Of a stretch of DNA of 64,000 nt, positions 42,039 to 50,670 are shown one piece after another. Within the stretch, counting starts at the first letter, position 1. Every line of letters begins with the position of its first letter. The position numbers and the translations under genes were made by a program. Below the pieces are notes generated by a model, which worked only from the letters and a program-made list of their open reading frames with translations, was not told where the DNA came from and made no database searches. The DNA is from Nonomuraea aurantiaca (GTDB lineage: Bacteria > Actinomycetota > Actinomycetes > Streptosporangiales > Streptosporangiaceae), in the NCBI RefSeq assembly GCF_020215705.1, contig NZ_JAIWNB010000017.1:180713-244712 (forward strand), written 5' to 3'.

Positions 42039-43536
42039 CGAGCCGGACTCCTTCCATGGCCGCCACCACGTCGTGGTCGTGCCATCCGGCGGCCATCTCC
42101 GCGACGACGCGACCCTGGAACATCACCAGCAGCCGGTCGCAGAGCCGCAGGTCGTCGAGTTCGTCGGAGGCGATCAGCACGCCGGTCCCCTTGGCGGCCG
42201 TCTCCTCGACCTTGCCCAGCAGGAACTCCTTGGACTTCACGTCCACCCCGGCGGTGGGGGTGATCAGTACGAGCAACCGGGGGTCGGAGGCCAGCGCCCT
42301 GGCCATGACGACCTTCTGCTGGTTGCCGCCGGACAGGCCCATCACGGGCAGGCCGGGACCGGGCGTCTTGATCGCCAGGTTGGCGATCAGGGTGCCGGCC
42401 AGCCGGTCGCGCCGCCGGCCGCTGATCAGGCCGGCCTCGCCGAGCCGTTCGGGGACCGTCATGGTGGCGTTGTCGGCGATCGACATCATCGGGACGAATC
42501 CCTGATGGTGCCGGTCGCGGGGGACGAAGCCGACGCCCGCGGCCAGCGCGTCGGGCACGCTGCCGGGACTGGGGACCCGCCCGGCGACCTCGATCGTGCC
42601 TGAATCGGCCGCGCGCAACCCGGCGATGGTCTCGGCCAGCTCGGTCCGGCCGCTGCCGGCCGCGCCCGCCAGGCCGACGATCTCGCCGTCCTGGATCTCG
42701 AAGCCGATCTCCCTGTACGCGTCGCCGTACGCCAGTCCCCGCACGCCGAGCACCACACCGGCGCCGGCGGGCACGGCCGTCCGGGAGGATGCGCCGGCCA
42801 GGCCGGCGGCCTCACCCGCCAGGGCCGCCACCAGCTCGGCGTGCGGCAGGCCGGCCACCGAGGTGGTCAGGATGTGCCGGGCGTCGCGGAAGACCGTGAC
42901 CGTGTCGCAGATCTCGTAGATCTCCTGCAGGTGGTGGCTGATGAACAGGAAGGTCACCCCCTGCTCCTGCAAGGTGCGGATACGGGCGAACAGGCGGGCG
43001 ATGGCGGCGGCGTCGAGCTGGGCGGTCGGCTCGTCGAGGATGATGAACCGGGCACCGAAGGACAGCGCACGGGCGATCTCCACGAACTGCCGCTGTTCGA
43101 CGTCCAGTTCGCCGGCGGGCAGCCGTACGTCCACGTCGACCGACCACGTCTCCAGCAGGGCGGCGGCCTTGCGGCGCAGGTCCGGCCAGTTGACGAAGGC
43201 GGCGTGGCGGTTGAGGTAGAGGTTCTCGGCCACGGTGAGCTGGGGGATGATCGTGGACTTCTGGTAGACGCAGGCCACCCGCTGCCGCCAGGCGTCACGG
43301 TCGGCGAGGCGCGGGGCGGGTTCGCCGTCGAACCGCACCTCGCCCTCGTCGGGCGCCTGGAGCCCGGTGAGGATCGAGACCAGGGTGGACTTGCCCGCCC
43401 CGTTGCGGCCGACCAGAGCGTGGGTCTGGCCGGGCATGATCCGGATTCCGGCGCGGTCCAGCGCGACGGTCTCGCCGTATCTCTTGGTGACGTCCACCGC
43501 CTCGGCCAGAGGCGTGGGCGCCTGGTCAGCCGCCAA
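42031..43536 (-). CDS. sugar ABC transporter ATP-binding protein, RbsA/MglA-like
   Basis: A 501-residue double ATPase. First half has Walker A GRNGAGKST, signature VEQRQFVEIARAL and Walker B FIILDEPT. Second half has the degenerate Walker A GAAGSGRTEL and LSGGNQQKVVMARAL with LVLITPTAGVD in place of a full Walker B, as usual in MglA/RbsA. The TTG start at 43536 overlaps the binding-protein stop by 11 bases and has no good ribosome site, so it relies on coupling. Confidence 0.93.
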   Translation of the reverse strand: MAADQAPTPLAEAVDVTKRYGETVALDRAGIRIMPGQTHALVGRNGAGKSTLVSILTGLQAPDEGEVRFDGEPAPRLADRDAWRQRVACVYQKSTIIPQLTVAENLYLNRHAAFVNWPDLRRKAAALLETWSVDVDVRLPAGELDVEQRQFVEIARALSFGARFIILDEPTAQLDAAAIARLFARIRTLQEQGVTFLFISHHLQEIYEICDTVTVFRDARHILTTSVAGLPHAELVAALAGEAAGLAGASSRTAVPAGAGVVLGVRGLAYGDAYREIGFEIQDGEIVGLAGAAGSGRTELAETIAGLRAADSGTIEVAGRVPSPGSVPDALAAGVGFVPRDRHHQGFVPMMSIADNATMTVPERLGEAGLISGRRRDRLAGTLIANLAIKTPGPGLPVMGLSGGNQQKVVMARALASDPRLLVLITPTAGVDVKSKEFLLGKVEETAAKGTGVLIASDELDDLRLCDRLLVMFQGRVVAEMAAGWHDHDVVAAMEGVRLDA

Positions 43537-44593
43537 GATTGTTGCCCCACAGCGAGGAGTCGCCCGGCTTGACGCTCGCGACGCCTCCGTAGGTGCCGCC
43601 GTCGGCTGTGACCAGCGGCGCGGAGAGCTGGTCCTCCAGCAGGCCCGGGCGCACCTGGATGATGGTGCTGTCGTGATCGGTCGCGCCGGGCTTGAACGTC
43701 TTGCCGTCGATGGCGGCCTTGGTGTACTGCAGCGCGTACTTGGCGTACTGGTCGGCCGGCTGGGAGACGGTGGCGTCGATGTTGCCGGCGGCGATCTCCT
43801 TCAGCTCCTGGGGGATGCCGTCATTGGAGACGACGAAGACGTGCTTGGGGTTGTTCGGGGGGACCAGCAGGCCGCGCTGCTGGAGCACTTGGAGGGTGCC
43901 GGACAGGGCGAAGCTCGATTGCATATACACGCCCTTGATGTCCGGATTGGCGGTGAGCCGCGTCTGGAGCTTCTGCGAGGCGATCGCGCCGTCCCAGTTG
44001 GCGGCCTCGCCGAACACCGTGATGCCGGGGTAACCCGCCTTCATGCAGGCGTTGAACGCCTCGGTGCGGTCACGGCCGTTGATGGAGGCCAGGTCGCCCT
44101 GGAGCATCACGACCTTGCCCTTGCCGCCCAGCTTCTCGCCGAGGAACTTGCACGCCTTCTCGCCGTACGCCCGGTTGTCGGCCCGCACGACCATGAAGGC
44201 CTCACCCTGCTCGGGACGGGTGTCGACCATGACGACCGGGATCTTCTTGGCGTTGAGCTGCTGGAGGGTGGGGGCCACGGCGGCGGTGTCCTGCGGTGCC
44301 AGCACGATGCCCTTGACGCCCTGGCTGATGAGACTCTGCACGTTGGCGGTGAGCTTGGAGATGTCGTTCTGCGAGTTGGAGGTCTTCAGCTCCAGGCCGT
44401 TCTCGGCGCCGAACTTGGGGACGTACTTGATGAAGGAGTTCCAGAAGTCGGTGTCGGAGCGGGGGTAGTCCACCCCGACGACCGGCTTGCCGCCTCCTGA
44501 GGCGGTCGTGCCGCTGCCTGCGCCACCCCCGCAGGCCGCGGCCAGCCCGGCCGACAGGGCGACGGCCGCCCCCAGGGCGAGTCCTCGTTTCAT
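43526..44593 (-). CDS. sugar-binding lipoprotein of RbsB-like ABC transporter
   Basis: A 355-residue lipoprotein. Lipobox LAAAC at about residue 21 and a Gly/Ser-rich tether, then a type I periplasmic binding fold (VVGVDYPRSDTDFWNSF, GIVLAPQDTAAV, VVSNDGIPQEL). ATG 44593 has AGGAAAGGAA. It is anchored outside the membrane and feeds the permease/ATPase pair downstream. The ligand is unproven; L-fucose is suggested by the first gene of the operon. Confidence 0.92.
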   Translation of the reverse strand: MKRGLALGAAVALSAGLAAACGGGAGSGTTASGGGKPVVGVDYPRSDTDFWNSFIKYVPKFGAENGLELKTSNSQNDISKLTANVQSLISQGVKGIVLAPQDTAAVAPTLQQLNAKKIPVVMVDTRPEQGEAFMVVRADNRAYGEKACKFLGEKLGGKGKVVMLQGDLASINGRDRTEAFNACMKAGYPGITVFGEAANWDGAIASQKLQTRLTANPDIKGVYMQSSFALSGTLQVLQQRGLLVPPNNPKHVFVVSNDGIPQELKEIAAGNIDATVSQPADQYAKYALQYTKAAIDGKTFKPGATDHDSTIIQVRPGLLEDQLSAPLVTADGGTYGGVASVKPGDSSLWGNNLGG

Positions 44594-44610
44594 GGCTGTT
44601 CCTTTCCTGC

Positions 44611-44664
44611 GCTGTTCCGGGGTCGCTGTTCCGGGGTCGCTGTTCCGGGTCGCTGTTCCGGGTC
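44611..44664. repeat. four tandem copies of a 13-14-bp unit
   Basis: GCTGTTCCGGGGTC twice (44611-44624, 44625-44638), then GCTGTTCCGGGTC twice (44639-44651, 44652-44664). They fill the spacer between the fuconate dehydratase stop (44663-44665) and the binding-protein ribosome site. Confidence 0.95.
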
Positions 44665-45970
44665 ACAGCCGGGGGTCGGCGGTCCACTGGGGACCGTGCG
44701 GGTAGGCGTACTCGGCACGGGATTCCGGACGCATCTCGGCGCCTCCGCCCGGCCGTCCAGGGGCGACGTACCGGCCTTCGCGGATCACGACCGGGTCGGT
44801 GAAGTGCTCGTGGAGATGGTCGATGTACTCGATGACGCGGTCCTCGGTGGTGCCGCTGACGGCCACGTAGTCGAACATGGCCAGGTGCTGGACCATCTCG
44901 CACAGTCCGACGCCGCCCGCGTGCGGGCACACCGGGACCCCGAACTTGGCGGCCAGCAGCAGGATGGCGATGTTCTCGTTGACCCCGGCGACTCTGGTCG
45001 CGTCGAGCTGCAGGATGTCGATCGCGCCCGCCTGCAGGAACTGCTTGAACATCACCCGGTTGTGCGCGTGCTCGCCGGTGGCGACCTTGATGGGCGTCAC
45101 GCGCTCGCGGATGGCGGCGTGGCCGAGCACGTCGTCGGGCGAGGTGGGCTCCTCGATCCAGTACAGGTCGTACCGGGCCAGCGGGGCCAGCCACTCGATC
45201 GCCTGGCCGACGTTCCACGCCTGGTTGGCGTCCACGGCGATGCGCACATCGGGTCCGACCGCCTCCCGGGCCAGCCGTACGCGCCGGACGTCCTCGGCTT
45301 GGTCGGCGCCGACCTTCAGCTTGATCTGGTGAAACCCGTCGGCGACCGCCTCCTTGGCCAGCCGGACCAGCTTGTCGTCGGTGTAGCCGAGCCAGCCGGG
45401 GGTGGTGGTGTAGGCGGGGTAGCCCTCGGCGAGCAGGCGGGCGTGGCGCTCGGCCCGGCCCGGCTCGGCGCGGCGCAGGATGGCCAGCGCCTCCTCCCGG
45501 GTGAGGGCGTCCTCCAGGTAGCGGAAGTCGACGACGTCGACGAGCTCCTCCGGCGACAGCTCCGACAGCAGCCGCCACAACGGCTTGCCCGCCCTGCGCG
45601 CACGGAGGTCCCACAGCGCGTTGAGCACGGCTCCCGCCGCCATGTGGGTGACGCCCTTCTCCGGGCCGAGCCAGCGCAGCTGGCTGTCACCGGTGAGCAG
45701 GCGGGACACCCCGCCGAGGTCGCCGAGCACCTCGGCCACCGGCCGTCCGGTGACCAGCGGTGCCAGCGACTCCACCGCGGCGACGGCGATCTCGTTGCCG
45801 CGCCCGACGGTGAAGGCGAGCCCATGCCCTTCCTGCCCGCCGCCGGTCCGTACGATCACGTAGGCGGCCGAGTAGTCGGGCTCGGGATTCATGGCGTCGG
45901 ACCCGTCGAGGTGCCGTGAGGTCGGGAACCGGATGTCGTGGGCCTCGACCGCGGTGATCAGCTCGGTCAC
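44663..45970 (-). CDS. L-fuconate dehydratase (enolase superfamily)
   Basis: A 435-residue enzyme. Enolase superfamily residues in order: K-x-K in FHQIKLKVGA, metal ligands Asp in IAVDANQAW, Glu in YWIEEPT, Glu in VATGEHAHN, and His in VCPHAGGVGL. The length and the GGVGLCEMVQHLAMFDY segment are specific to the L-fuconate dehydratase group (EC 4.2.1.68), which turns L-fuconate into 2-keto-3-deoxy-L-fuconate. GTG start at 45970 has GGAGG about 10 bases upstream. First gene of the transporter operon; divergent GntR regulator with three palindromes in between. Confidence 0.9.
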   Translation of the reverse strand: MTELITAVEAHDIRFPTSRHLDGSDAMNPEPDYSAAYVIVRTGGGQEGHGLAFTVGRGNEIAVAAVESLAPLVTGRPVAEVLGDLGGVSRLLTGDSQLRWLGPEKGVTHMAAGAVLNALWDLRARRAGKPLWRLLSELSPEELVDVVDFRYLEDALTREEALAILRRAEPGRAERHARLLAEGYPAYTTTPGWLGYTDDKLVRLAKEAVADGFHQIKLKVGADQAEDVRRVRLAREAVGPDVRIAVDANQAWNVGQAIEWLAPLARYDLYWIEEPTSPDDVLGHAAIRERVTPIKVATGEHAHNRVMFKQFLQAGAIDILQLDATRVAGVNENIAILLLAAKFGVPVCPHAGGVGLCEMVQHLAMFDYVAVSGTTEDRVIEYIDHLHEHFTDPVVIREGRYVAPGRPGGGAEMRPESRAEYAYPHGPQWTADPRL

Positions 45971-46013
45971 GAAGAGGTACCTCCATGGGACGTTTCCACG
46001 CCGTAGCTATTTG

Positions 46014-46133
46014 GACATGGGATGTCTTTGTAATCCAGCCGCAGCTTCCTGTCTAGAGGTAGCCGTAAAAGACAGTAGACAACCCATGTCTGCTGCTCGG
46101 GAGATCTGATTCTCGCCTAGACATGGGATGTCT
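46014..46133. promoter_or_regulatory. three copies of a GntR-type operator
   Basis: GACAT-GGG-ATGTC at 46014-46026, AGACA-ACCC-ATGTCT at 46077-46091 and AGACAT-GGG-ATGTCT at 46119-46133. The third is a perfect 6+3+6 palindrome. Starts are 63 and 42 bases apart, about six and four helical turns. They occupy the spacer between the divergent fuconate dehydratase and GntR genes. Confidence 0.88.
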
Positions 46134-46194
46134 GTTATGTTGCCAGCGTGGCCGACGTGTCGATCGAGCCACTCCACCCCGGGAGGCCGTACCC

Positions 46195-46911
46195 ATGTCC
46201 CTGACCGACGAGGCGATCTCCCGCATCCGGGCGCTCATCCAGTCGGGCGAGCTGTCGCCAGGGGCGCGGCTGCCACCGGAGCATCAGCTCGCGGCCCAGC
46301 TCGGTGTCTCCCGTAACCCGTTGCGCGAGGCGGTCAAGGCGCTGGTCGTGGCCCGGGTACTCGACATTCGGCGGGGCGACGGCACCTTCGTGACCAGCCT
46401 GGAGCCGCGGCTGCTGCTGGAAGGGCTGGGGCTGGCCGTCGAGCTGCTGCGCGACGACACCCTGCTGGAGATCGTCCAGGTACGGCGGATGCTGGAGCCC
46501 GCGGCGACCGCTCTGGCCGCGTCTCTGATCTCCGCCGAGCGACTCGAGGAGATCGGCGAGCACCTGAACGCCATGCGCGCCGCCAGCGACGACGTGGAGA
46601 AGCTGAATCACCACGACGCGGCCTTCCACCGCGCCGTGGTGCGGGCGACCGGCAACGAGACGCTGTCCACCCTGCTCGACGGCATCTCCGGCCGTACCCT
46701 GCGGATGCGGGTGTGGCGCGGCACCGTCGAGGCGGGCAGCTCGCACAAGACGGTCGCCGAGCACGAGGTGATCTACAACGCCCTGGCCGCCGGCGACTCG
46801 ACGCTCGCCCAGGCCGCGGCGCTGATGCACATCAGCACGACCGAGACCTGGCTCCGCTCGGTGCTGGGAGACGTCGAGGGCTCCCGGGACCAGGAGGCGT
46901 ATCCATCATGA
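46195..46911 (+). CDS. GntR/FadR-family regulator of the fuconate locus
   Basis: A 238-residue protein. N-terminal winged HTH (about 5-70; SRIRALIQSGELSPGARLPP, LAAQLGVSRNPLREAVKAL) and an all-helical FCD ligand domain (about 85-225) with the metal-binding His/Asp pattern (HHDAAFHRAV, EHEVIYNAL). ATG at 46195 has GGGAGG upstream and starts after the third operator; a longer frame would run through the operator. Likely represses itself and the dehydratase/transporter operon until a sugar-acid intermediate binds. Confidence 0.92.
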   Translation: MSLTDEAISRIRALIQSGELSPGARLPPEHQLAAQLGVSRNPLREAVKALVVARVLDIRRGDGTFVTSLEPRLLLEGLGLAVELLRDDTLLEIVQVRRMLEPAATALAASLISAERLEEIGEHLNAMRAASDDVEKLNHHDAAFHRAVVRATGNETLSTLLDGISGRTLRMRVWRGTVEAGSSHKTVAEHEVIYNALAAGDSTLAQAAALMHISTTETWLRSVLGDVEGSRDQEAYPS

Positions 46912-46934
46912 AGGTCCGCCTGACATGCGGGCCG

Positions 46935-48290
46935 TCAGGCGTGCTGGAACTGCCACCAGTTCACGTTGAACAGGTAGCCGCTCCCGCCGGTGTACCTGAA
47001 GTAGAGGTCATGAGTCCCCGTCGCGCCGGTGACCGTACAGGTGACGGTCGTCCAGGTCTGCCAGCCGCCGGTGCCCCGGACGGCGCAGGTGCCCATCAAT
47101 GCGCCGTTGACGGCGTCGCGGCGCAGCTCGATGGTGCCGCCGCTGGTCGCCGAGGCCACCCGGGCGCTGAAGGAGCTCGCGCCGGCGCCGAAGGCGACGC
47201 CCTTGACCTTGATCGAGTCGCCGTTCTCGATGTAGCCGACGTTCATGCCGCCTTCGCCGGCGGGCTCCGTTTCGACGCCGGACCCCCAGGCGATCGTCTC
47301 GGCCTCCTGGCGGACATAGGGGTCCAGGGACCCGATCTGGGGCGCCCCGGCCGTGGTCATGTTCATGGTCGGGATGGTGCCGTCGGGGTTGTAGGTGAAC
47401 TTCTCCACCGCGACCGAGCGGGTGAAGCCGCCGCCGCCTGGCAGCGCGCCGTTGTGGTAGAAGAAGTACGAACCTCCCTGGAAGTCGATGACGCCCGGGT
47501 GATTGGTGAAGCTGCTGCCCTGCGTGGGCATGACCGTGCCCCGGTAGGTCCACGGTCCGGTGGGGCTGGGCGACGTCGAGTAGCCGATGAACTCGGAGCA
47601 GCATTTGGCCGCGAAGACGTTGTAGTACAGGCCGTTGCGCTTGTAGACCCAGGGGCCCTCCTCGAACAGGGTCGGCCGGTTGGGGTCCCCGGAGCGGGTG
47701 CCGAATCCGGCGGTGGTGAGGGGGATCTGGGCCGGGCTTCCTGAGTAGGAGATCATGTCGGCGTTCAGCTTGACGTACCACAGGTGTGGGTTGCCCCAGT
47801 ACAGGTAGGCCTGCCCGTTGTCGTCGATGAAGACGGTCGGGTCGAACTCGCCGTTCTCGACCAGGGGGTGTCCGAGCGCGTCCCTGAACGGCCCGGTGGG
47901 ACTGTCGGAGACGGCCACGCCGATGGCCATCCTGCCGGTCGCTCGGTTGGTGGTGGGGACGTACCAGTAGAACCTGCCGTCGCGGTAGACGGCCTGGCCC
48001 GCCCACGCGTCGGACTTCGCCCAGCTGAAGGTGGTCAGGCTCAGCGGGGAGCCGTGGTCGGTCCAGTTCACCATGTCCGCCGACGACCAGACCCGCCACT
48101 CCTTCATCGTGAAGTACGTCGAGCCGTCCTCGTCGTGGCCGGTGTAGAGGTACACCCGGCCGTTGTAGACCAGCGGAGCCGGGTCGGCGGTGTAGATGGT
48201 CTGGACGATCGGGTTGTCCGCCCTGGCCGCGGTGGCCGGGAGCAGCATCCCGACCAGAACCAGGCTCATGATCCAGCTAAGTCGTCTCAT
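46935..48290 (-). CDS. GH43 glycosidase with C-terminal CBM6
   Basis: A 451-residue secreted enzyme. Signal peptide (1-24), GH43 propeller (about 26-310) with catalytic Asp in IYTADPAPLVYNG and Glu in LFEEGPWVYK, then CBM6 (about 325-450; QEAETIAWGSGVE to VNWWQFQHA). The ADPAPLV start and KCCSEF segment point to arabinoxylan arabinofuranohydrolase or xylosidase types. ATG at 48290 is one base after the GH59 stop, so they are coupled. Last gene of the GH95-GH59-GH43 operon. Confidence 0.9.
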   Translation of the reverse strand: MRRLSWIMSLVLVGMLLPATAARADNPIVQTIYTADPAPLVYNGRVYLYTGHDEDGSTYFTMKEWRVWSSADMVNWTDHGSPLSLTTFSWAKSDAWAGQAVYRDGRFYWYVPTTNRATGRMAIGVAVSDSPTGPFRDALGHPLVENGEFDPTVFIDDNGQAYLYWGNPHLWYVKLNADMISYSGSPAQIPLTTAGFGTRSGDPNRPTLFEEGPWVYKRNGLYYNVFAAKCCSEFIGYSTSPSPTGPWTYRGTVMPTQGSSFTNHPGVIDFQGGSYFFYHNGALPGGGGFTRSVAVEKFTYNPDGTIPTMNMTTAGAPQIGSLDPYVRQEAETIAWGSGVETEPAGEGGMNVGYIENGDSIKVKGVAFGAGASSFSARVASATSGGTIELRRDAVNGALMGTCAVRGTGGWQTWTTVTCTVTGATGTHDLYFRYTGGSGYLFNVNWWQFQHA

Positions 48291-48291
48291 A

Positions 48292-50655
48292 TCAGGTGCG
48301 ACTCCACTTCTGATGGCTGCCGCCGTTGCAGGTCCACAGGATGACGAGGGTGCCGTTGGCGGTGCCGGCGCCGTTGGCGTCCAGGCACTGGCCGGACTGC
48401 GCACTGGTGATGCTGCCGTCGTCGTTGAGGGTCCACCGCTGGCCGGCCCCGCCGGTGCAGTCCCCGATCACGGCGCGGCCCTGCCCGTCCGCGTTGAGGC
48501 ACTTGGTGCCGTAGACGCGCAGCTCACCGGCGTTGGTGGTGCTCCACTGCTGGTTGGCTCCGCCGTTGCAGTCCCACAGCGCCACCTGGGTGCCGTTGGT
48601 CTGCGACTGGTTCGGCACATCCACGCATCGGCCACTGGCCTGGCCGCGGAGCACGTTGCCGGTGCCGCCCTGACCAGGAGCGATCGTGAGGTTGTCGAAC
48701 TGGGCGGTCTCGGTCATGCTCGTGCCCACGCCGACCTGCCCCGCGCCCCAGGTGCCGTCGGTGACCGAGCCGACCTGCGCGCCGTCGATGCTCGCGGTGA
48801 TGGTACTCCCGGAGAAGCCCAGGGCCAGCGTGTGCCAGCGGTTGGTGCCGAGCGCGGCGACCGTGCCGCTGCGGATCGTCGTCATCGCGTTGTCGATGTT
48901 GTTGCGCAGGATCTGCCAGGCACCGGTGTCGCTGACCCGCAGGTGGTAGGCGTTCAACCCCTCGGGGCCGAAGGCGTGCTGGGCGCCGGCCCGGCCGATC
49001 AGCTCGGCGTAGCCGCTCTGCTCCAGCAGCACATCGGTGGAGACGGTGTAGTTGCTCCACCCCAGGTCACCGAGGAGCGCGTAGGGGTGCGAGCCGCCGG
49101 TCCACAGGATCGGCTGGCGTGGCGTCATCTGGCGCACGCACCGGCCCGTCCGCCCGCCGCCGCAGCCGGCGATCTCGAACGAGCCCTGCATGTCCATCAG
49201 GTACTTCGCCTCGCGCCCCACCCCGTAGGAGTCGAAGTCGTCGGAGTACGGCAGGGCCATCGAGCCGCGGGCGGGACTGGTGGCACTGCCCTTGCCCTGC
49301 CCCGTGGTGGTGGTGATCGAGTACACGTACCCGGGCTGCACCGTCAGGGAGAAGGCGCCGTTCGAGGGCGTGATGTCGGCGGTGTGCACGAAATGGTCGG
49401 AGGCGTTGCCGGAGTTGAGGTTGGTGGCCCACACGTGCACCTGTCCGGTGGACAGCCCGCCGTTCACGGTGACGTTCAGTGTCTGGGCGGCGGTGGCGTC
49501 CATCGTCTCGATGATCGTGCTGTAGTCGGAGGTGGCAGGCGACTTCAGCGAGACGTAGCTGCCGTTGTTGCGGTTGCCGCCGATGTAGCCGCTGGAGGCG
49601 TCCAGGTACCTCCAGCCGGGCGCGGTGAACTGCGTGGTCTGGGCCATCACCCAGGCGTTCTTGCCGATGGCGTAGTAGCCCGACCAGGGCTGAGGCGCGA
49701 CCGCCACCCCCATCGTGGCGAAGGGCAGGTTCGGGGTGATCGCGGCGATGACCGGCCAGTTGATGTAGGCGGTCATCTTGCCCTCGATGTAGTCACGGTT
49801 GATGCCCCTGGCCAGTGCCTTGGCGCCGTCGTTGTAGTCGTCGGAGCCGTTCTCGCTGGCCCACAGGACCTTGCCGGAGTTGATCGCGGTGGCCGAGCTG
49901 GGGCAGTTCGACTGCGCGCCGCGGTAGCCGCACACGTAGTGGGAGCCGAACACGTCCACGGCGTTGCGGAAGGCGGCGTTGTTCGCCGCGTCGTCGGCGG
50001 CGCCGAAGCCCCAGTCGTCCGAGGCGATGATCTTCACGTTGCCGAAGCCGCGGGAGTCCAGCGCGGTGTTGAGGTTGACGTACCAGTTCAGGTTGCGGCC
50101 CTTCTCGTTCCAGCCGCCCAGGTAGTCGATCGTCAGCCCGTGGCTGTTCTTGGCGCACCCCAGCCAGTCGACCAGGTAGTTGATCGTGTCCTGGGACCAG
50201 AAGTTGCCGTTGCCCAGCCAGCCGGGGGCGCCCCAGGCCAGGCCGACCAGCTTGATGTTCGGGTTGCGGGCCTTGGCCTGTTCCATCAGCCACCACTCGT
50301 AGCCGCGGTTGCAGTCGAGATCGGCGGCAGTGTGCCGGTGGCTGGGCTCGGCGCCGTCGGTGGAGTTGGTGTCGCCACCGATCTCCACCTTCAGGATCTG
50401 CATCGCCGCGCCGTACCCCAGCTTGAACAGGTAGTCCAGGATCTGCGAGCGCTGCGGCTCGGGATAGTCGACCAGCAGGCGGCTGTTGCCCCCGCCACCG
50501 CTGACCGCGCCGACACCGTCGAAGGTACGGCCACCGGAACCACCGTTGATCGTGATTCCGGTCGCCGCCCGCGCCGCAGGCCCGGCGACCAGGGACATCG
50601 CGACTGCGAGGAGCGCGACCAGGACACTCATGGCTCTTTCCCTGCGCCGGCTCAT
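48292..50655 (-). CDS. GH59 galactosylceramidase-like beta-galactosidase with CBM13
   Basis: A 787-residue secreted enzyme. Signal peptide (1-30), then a barrel opening FDGVGAVSGGGGNSRLLVDYP with EIGGDTNSTDGAEPSH, hallmarks of GH59 (human GALC family). Acid/base Glu in GGWNEKGRN and nucleophile Glu in WASENGSDDYN are visible. Beta-sandwich and lectin-like sheet (about 440-650) follow, then a CBM13 (about 660-787). In bacteria the target is more likely plant galactan or arabinogalactan than a sphingolipid; that is inference. ATG 50655 has AGAGGA 5 bases upstream. Confidence 0.87.
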   Translation of the reverse strand: MSRRRERAMSVLVALLAVAMSLVAGPAARAATGITINGGSGGRTFDGVGAVSGGGGNSRLLVDYPEPQRSQILDYLFKLGYGAAMQILKVEIGGDTNSTDGAEPSHRHTAADLDCNRGYEWWLMEQAKARNPNIKLVGLAWGAPGWLGNGNFWSQDTINYLVDWLGCAKNSHGLTIDYLGGWNEKGRNLNWYVNLNTALDSRGFGNVKIIASDDWGFGAADDAANNAAFRNAVDVFGSHYVCGYRGAQSNCPSSATAINSGKVLWASENGSDDYNDGAKALARGINRDYIEGKMTAYINWPVIAAITPNLPFATMGVAVAPQPWSGYYAIGKNAWVMAQTTQFTAPGWRYLDASSGYIGGNRNNGSYVSLKSPATSDYSTIIETMDATAAQTLNVTVNGGLSTGQVHVWATNLNSGNASDHFVHTADITPSNGAFSLTVQPGYVYSITTTTGQGKGSATSPARGSMALPYSDDFDSYGVGREAKYLMDMQGSFEIAGCGGGRTGRCVRQMTPRQPILWTGGSHPYALLGDLGWSNYTVSTDVLLEQSGYAELIGRAGAQHAFGPEGLNAYHLRVSDTGAWQILRNNIDNAMTTIRSGTVAALGTNRWHTLALGFSGSTITASIDGAQVGSVTDGTWGAGQVGVGTSMTETAQFDNLTIAPGQGGTGNVLRGQASGRCVDVPNQSQTNGTQVALWDCNGGANQQWSTTNAGELRVYGTKCLNADGQGRAVIGDCTGGAGQRWTLNDDGSITSAQSGQCLDANGAGTANGTLVILWTCNGGSHQKWSRT

Positions 50656-50670
50656 GGGGGTCCTCTCGCG

